A DNA stretch of 21,033 nucleotides from positions 1-21,033 of the IMG/VR virus record IMGVR_UViG_3300010401_000086, one strand, 5' to 3'. Below the pieces are notes generated by a model. The model was given only the letters and a program-made list of their open reading frames with translations, did no database searches and was not told the DNA's origin. Positions 18,546 through 21,033 of the stretch are shown here, in pieces. Source of the DNA: a virus. Numbering within the stretch: the stretch's first letter is position 1; each line of letters begins with the position of its first letter. The position numbers and the translations under genes were made by a program.

Positions 18546-19550
18546 CTAGAGATCGATCTGCCGACTGTTGAGTAATGTGAACTGCAAGGCGTAGTTGCTC
18601 GATGGGTCGATGACGCCACGACCGGTGAAGGGAACAGAAACTTCGCCGGGGCCCGGCACCGCAGGCTTGAACGCCGTGATCTTCAGCTGCGGAACATCGA
18701 TGGTGAGCGTGTTGTAGTAGCCCGACTGAACCGCGGCAACCGTCGAGATCAACGTCACCAGCAGGCGTGCCTGGGTCTGGCCGGTAAAGTTGTTCAGCAT
18801 CGAACGGTCGGTCATATAGAACGTGCCGTTGACCGTTACTTCACGGAAGCCGGTACGTGTGTACTTGAAGGGCGTCAGTGTTCCGTTGATCGTATAGAGC
18901 GGCGCGACGTTCTCGTTCAGGCTGACGGTGATGTCGGATGCGGTGAGAAGCGCAGCGCCACCATAGGATATCGAGGCGACATTCCACGGGAACAGCCGGC
19001 CAGCATCGGAGGCATCGGGAATGATGTTCGCGGAACCCACGCCGGTTGCGACGCGGGCTCCGCCGACACACTGAAGTCGACCGCGGGTGAACTGCCCCTG
19101 TGAGATCACGAAGTCCAGTTGCCCGAACTGCATGTCATAGAACAGATCTCCGGACTGGGCATCCGAGAACTGCGAGTACATCGTCCACGGCGCTTTGACG
19201 TTAGACGAGTCGTAGTCGACTGTGTTTGGCAGGAACGTCCAGTTGCGGATCGAGCCGGAGTTGACCGTTGCGGCCACATAGTTCACCGCAAGACCGAGCG
19301 CGGTGAGGATGTTGCGCGGCGTTGCCTCGAATTCGATGGTGCCGTTGACACGGGATGCGCCTGCGTAGGATGCGCCCTGCTCAAACTTGCCGATCAGGCT
19401 CTGGGAGATCAGCTCGTCCGATTCATAGCCGATGTTGTGCGACACGAACCCCATGGCATGGAAGGAGTTCGGGCTCGCGGTTGCGATCACGTAGGACCCT
19501 GGATTGGTCTGTCGGGCAAATCCGACCTTCGCCTGTGCGCCGTAGCTCAT
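18546..19550 (-). CDS. Major tail tube protein (334 aa)
   Basis: Starts MSYGAQAKVGFARQTNPGSY at 19550, after AGGAGG set 13 bases upstream. The product is beta-rich and fits a tail tube protein: FHAMGFVSHNIGYESDELIS, GTIEFEATPRNILTALGLAV, repeated Gly/Ser turns and a C-terminal Ig-like part (PSSNYALQFTLLNSRQIDL). The length is within the range of two-domain tube proteins. Its position between the tail terminator and the chaperone genes matches siphovirus order. It would polymerise around the tape measure to form the tail tube. Confidence 0.82.
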   Translation of the reverse strand: MSYGAQAKVGFARQTNPGSYVIATASPNSFHAMGFVSHNIGYESDELISQSLIGKFEQGASYAGASRVNGTIEFEATPRNILTALGLAVNYVAATVNSGSIRNWTFLPNTVDYDSSNVKAPWTMYSQFSDAQSGDLFYDMQFGQLDFVISQGQFTRGRLQCVGGARVATGVGSANIIPDASDAGRLFPWNVASISYGGAALLTASDITVSLNENVAPLYTINGTLTPFKYTRTGFREVTVNGTFYMTDRSMLNNFTGQTQARLLVTLISTVAAVQSGYYNTLTIDVPQLKITAFKPAVPGPGEVSVPFTGRGVIDPSSNYALQFTLLNSRQIDL

Positions 19551-19559
19551 TCTGTGGCG

Positions 19560-20015
19560 TTAGCCTCCTGAAACTGTCGTAAGGCCCACCGCTCTCAAAG
19601 AGGCGGTTTGCATGATGGCGTCGTTCGTTTTCAGCACGCCGAGAAACTCCACTTCGAAGTCGCCAAGCATCTGCACAGTCCCCTTGAGGGACGGGTCGGA
19701 CAGCAGCGCGCTTGTTCCGGCCTGCACCAGAGCCCCGAGAAGGGCGAGACATTCGGCGCCCTCATTCGGATGCGTCTGCTGAAATAGCACGACGAACTCG
19801 TTGTTCTGCGCTCGATAGCCGGCGCCCATTCCCAGAGCTCGAGACGGAAATGGGATCCGCAGCGGGAAAATCTGGATGCGCGGGCAACGGCTCGGGTCCT
19901 CGTTCACGGGTTCGGCAAGGTCTACGGTCGCCCCGATATCCTGCACGCCCTGAAAGTCTTTGAGCAGATCGCGGACCGCGATCATGCAGTCGGACATGTC
20001 ACCCGTGGAGATCAT
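19560..20015 (-). CDS. Tail terminator-like protein (151 aa)
   Basis: Starts MISTGDMSDCMIAVRDLLKD at 20015, an ATGA overlap with the preceding gene. N-terminal helix, then beta strands (RIQIFPLRIPFPSRALGMGA; NNEFVVLFQQTHPNEGAEC) and a helix (LALLGALVQAGTSALL) fit the alpha/beta tail-terminator fold, but sequence likeness is weak. The call rests mainly on order: tail completion, terminator, tube. Such proteins cap the tail tube and join it to the head. Confidence 0.6.
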   Translation of the reverse strand: MISTGDMSDCMIAVRDLLKDFQGVQDIGATVDLAEPVNEDPSRCPRIQIFPLRIPFPSRALGMGAGYRAQNNEFVVLFQQTHPNEGAECLALLGALVQAGTSALLSDPSLKGTVQMLGDFEVEFLGVLKTNDAIMQTASLRAVGLTTVSGG

Positions 20016-20449
20016 GCCGTCCTCGCGAGCTGCGCCGCCCAGCGCTCATAGATCTTCTTGGCGTAATCGATCGCGACCGCTCTGGGAGGCAGCATGGCGC
20101 GCTGGGGAAGGCGCTGGGTGCCGGTCTCGTGATACTGGGAATACGGCACCTCCGAGCCCACGCCGGCACTGTCATTGTCATAGAACGAGCGAAAGGACTG
20201 GCGGAGGTGGCCGGTGCGGATGAGCGGTGTTCCGGAGTAGCCGAGCCGGGCTTTTTGCTTCGCAGTCGAGGCCGCAAGCGGTGCCCACGCCGGGGTCTGA
20301 AGTCCGCCTCCCGACTGGAAGTTGCGTAGCACCCAGCCCTGAAGCTGGACGCCGAGTTGACGGTTTGGAGTCGTGCGGTCGCGGGAAGCGCCTGCGATTC
20401 GCCCGAACTGGGCAAGAGCGGCCTCCGTATGGATTTCGACCCTGATCAA
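20012..20449 (-). CDS. Tail completion / virion morphogenesis protein (Mu GpG-like), probably TTG start
   Basis: The family match begins VEIHTEAALAQFGRIAG and continues QLQGWVLRNFQSGGG, PAWAPLAASTAKQKARLG, GTPLIRTGHLRQSFRS and PYSQYHETGTQRLPQRAML: the phage virion morphogenesis / tail completion family. TTG at 20447-20449 overlaps the preceding stop as TTGA, with AGGAGG 13 bases upstream, and gives 145 residues. The ATG at 20485 adds 12 residues (MGTGSTGGSRPD) but has no ribosome-binding site. Such proteins join the head to the tail tube. Confidence 0.8.
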   Translation of the reverse strand: MIRVEIHTEAALAQFGRIAGASRDRTTPNRQLGVQLQGWVLRNFQSGGGLQTPAWAPLAASTAKQKARLGYSGTPLIRTGHLRQSFRSFYDNDSAGVGSEVPYSQYHETGTQRLPQRAMLPPRAVAIDYAKKIYERWAAQLARTA

Positions 20450-20886
20450 ATCTGGCCGCGAGCCTCCTGTTGATCCTGTGCCCATGCGGAGGACACGCGC
20501 CAGTTGATCTCGGAATCCACGCCGAACTGGGTGGGGTAGTTCTCATGGCTCGACCATGCCCGCTCGCCGGTATCGACCTGACCGGCGCTCGTGGTGATGA
20601 GCATGTTCCCGTCAAGAATGGCCTTGAACCGCGCCTCCAGAATCTTGCCGAGCGCCTGTCCTTTTTCGGTCGCAAAGGCGAGCTTGAAGTAGGCAAGATC
20701 GATACAAAGATCGCGCACGATGCCGGGGACAGGCGTGAACGGCACGGTGTAGTTCGGCGCGAGACGTGCGTCGACTTCATCCTCGGCGCGCGGAATCCAG
20801 AGGTTTCCGACGGTGTTCGCACTGACAGCCTTGCCCCAGTCGGGATAGGCGTTCTGCACGTCTTCCCAGTCGATGTAGCGGCTCAT
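20446..20886 (-). CDS. DUF1320 protein (Mu gp36-like), head-tail connector (146 aa)
   Basis: Starts MSRYIDWEDVQNAYPDWGKA at 20886. WIPRAEDEVDARLAPNYTVP, IVRDLCIDLAYFKLAFATEK and LEARFKAILDGNMLITTSAG match DUF1320, the small helical connector protein encoded after the capsid in Mu-like and many other phages. It probably docks below the portal. Start is fixed by the ATGA overlap with the upstream frame (20883-20886). Ends with the TTGA junction to the next gene. Confidence 0.85.
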   Translation of the reverse strand: MSRYIDWEDVQNAYPDWGKAVSANTVGNLWIPRAEDEVDARLAPNYTVPFTPVPGIVRDLCIDLAYFKLAFATEKGQALGKILEARFKAILDGNMLITTSAGQVDTGERAWSSHENYPTQFGVDSEINWRVSSAWAQDQQEARGQI

Positions 20887-21033
20887 CGAAACGGCCCTTC
20901 ATCGAACCCTTCAGGACTGGAATTCGTGATGCTGTCATGCTCAACGGGAGTTCTGGTGCGCAGCCCTTGGGCGATAATGACCTTGCCATCCAGCGTTTCC
21001 ATCAGGATTTCTCCATCATGGAGGACCGGCCGA
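20883..21033 (-). CDS. Hypothetical protein, partial at the window edge
   Basis: On the minus strand the frame is open from the window edge to TGA at 20883-20885, where it overlaps the next start by ATGA. The visible C-terminal part reads VLHDGEILMETLDGKVIIAQ then GLRTRTPVEHDSITNSSPEG, ending DEGPFR. An internal ATG at 21000-21002, with GGAGA upstream, could start a 39-residue protein instead. The sequence before that ATG also looks coding, so I favour a longer gene continuing beyond the window. No family assigned. Confidence 0.5.
   Translation of the reverse strand, partial: RPVLHDGEILMETLDGKVIIAQGLRTRTPVEHDSITNSSPEGFDEGPFR

Noticed and set aside
1-21033. CRISPR array, insertion sequence or transposase
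   Set aside because: No regularly spaced repeats and no transposase motif seen on either strand.

Overview
This window looks like a GC-rich (about 58-60% by eye) temperate tailed phage with long-tail (siphovirus) gene order. The likely host is a proteobacterium. Reasons are the DUF3596-type integrase, the Rz/Rz1 spanin pair (which implies a host with an outer membrane), and a core matching the 3' end of a proteobacterial-type tmRNA gene. No bacterial housekeeping gene is visible. Everything was read by eye; family names come from motif recognition, not searches.

Layout. (1) 1-2720, plus strand: tightly packed small early genes, many with 1- or 4-base stop/start overlaps, mostly of unknown function. 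They end in a protein that joins an excisionase-like helix-turn-helix to an HNH nuclease domain. (2) 2726-3981, plus strand: a small Xis-like gene overlapping a tyrosine integrase whose box I arginine appears to be serine. (3) 3982-4390: a gene-free attachment region with a 25-bp tmRNA-3'-end-like core and four copies of TAAGGCAC around it, three outside genes and one inside the integrase gene. Phage genes lie on both sides, so this is best read as attP of a free or circular phage genome, or the joint of tandem prophages. (4) 4391-5130, plus strand: a four-gene microprotein and membrane-protein operon behind a promoter that may give a leaderless mRNA. (5) 5166-10149, minus strand: host-lysis and envelope region with a DUF3309-like peptide, an HNH-AP2 homing-type nuclease, nested Rz/Rz1, several small membrane proteins and two DUF5675 copies. 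(6) 10324-10536, plus strand: a lone lipoprotein gene facing the late operon. (7) 10537-21033, minus strand: tail tip, DUF6950 (NlpC/P60-like), distal tail, tape measure, tail chaperone with a candidate -1 frameshift, tail tube, tail terminator, tail completion, DUF1320 connector, then a partial gene at the edge. Head and packaging genes would lie beyond 21033.

The late genes read leftward as one translationally coupled operon from connector to lysis, and early genes read rightward to int, so both arms converge on attP. The most unusual points are: a tail-tip (J-type) N-terminal domain that appears split off and duplicated as two small genes, with a third gene inserted before the rest of J; several likely TTG and CTG starts set 9-13 bases after strong Shine-Dalgarno sequences; a second DUF5675 copy that lost its His and Cys; and no recognisable endolysin.
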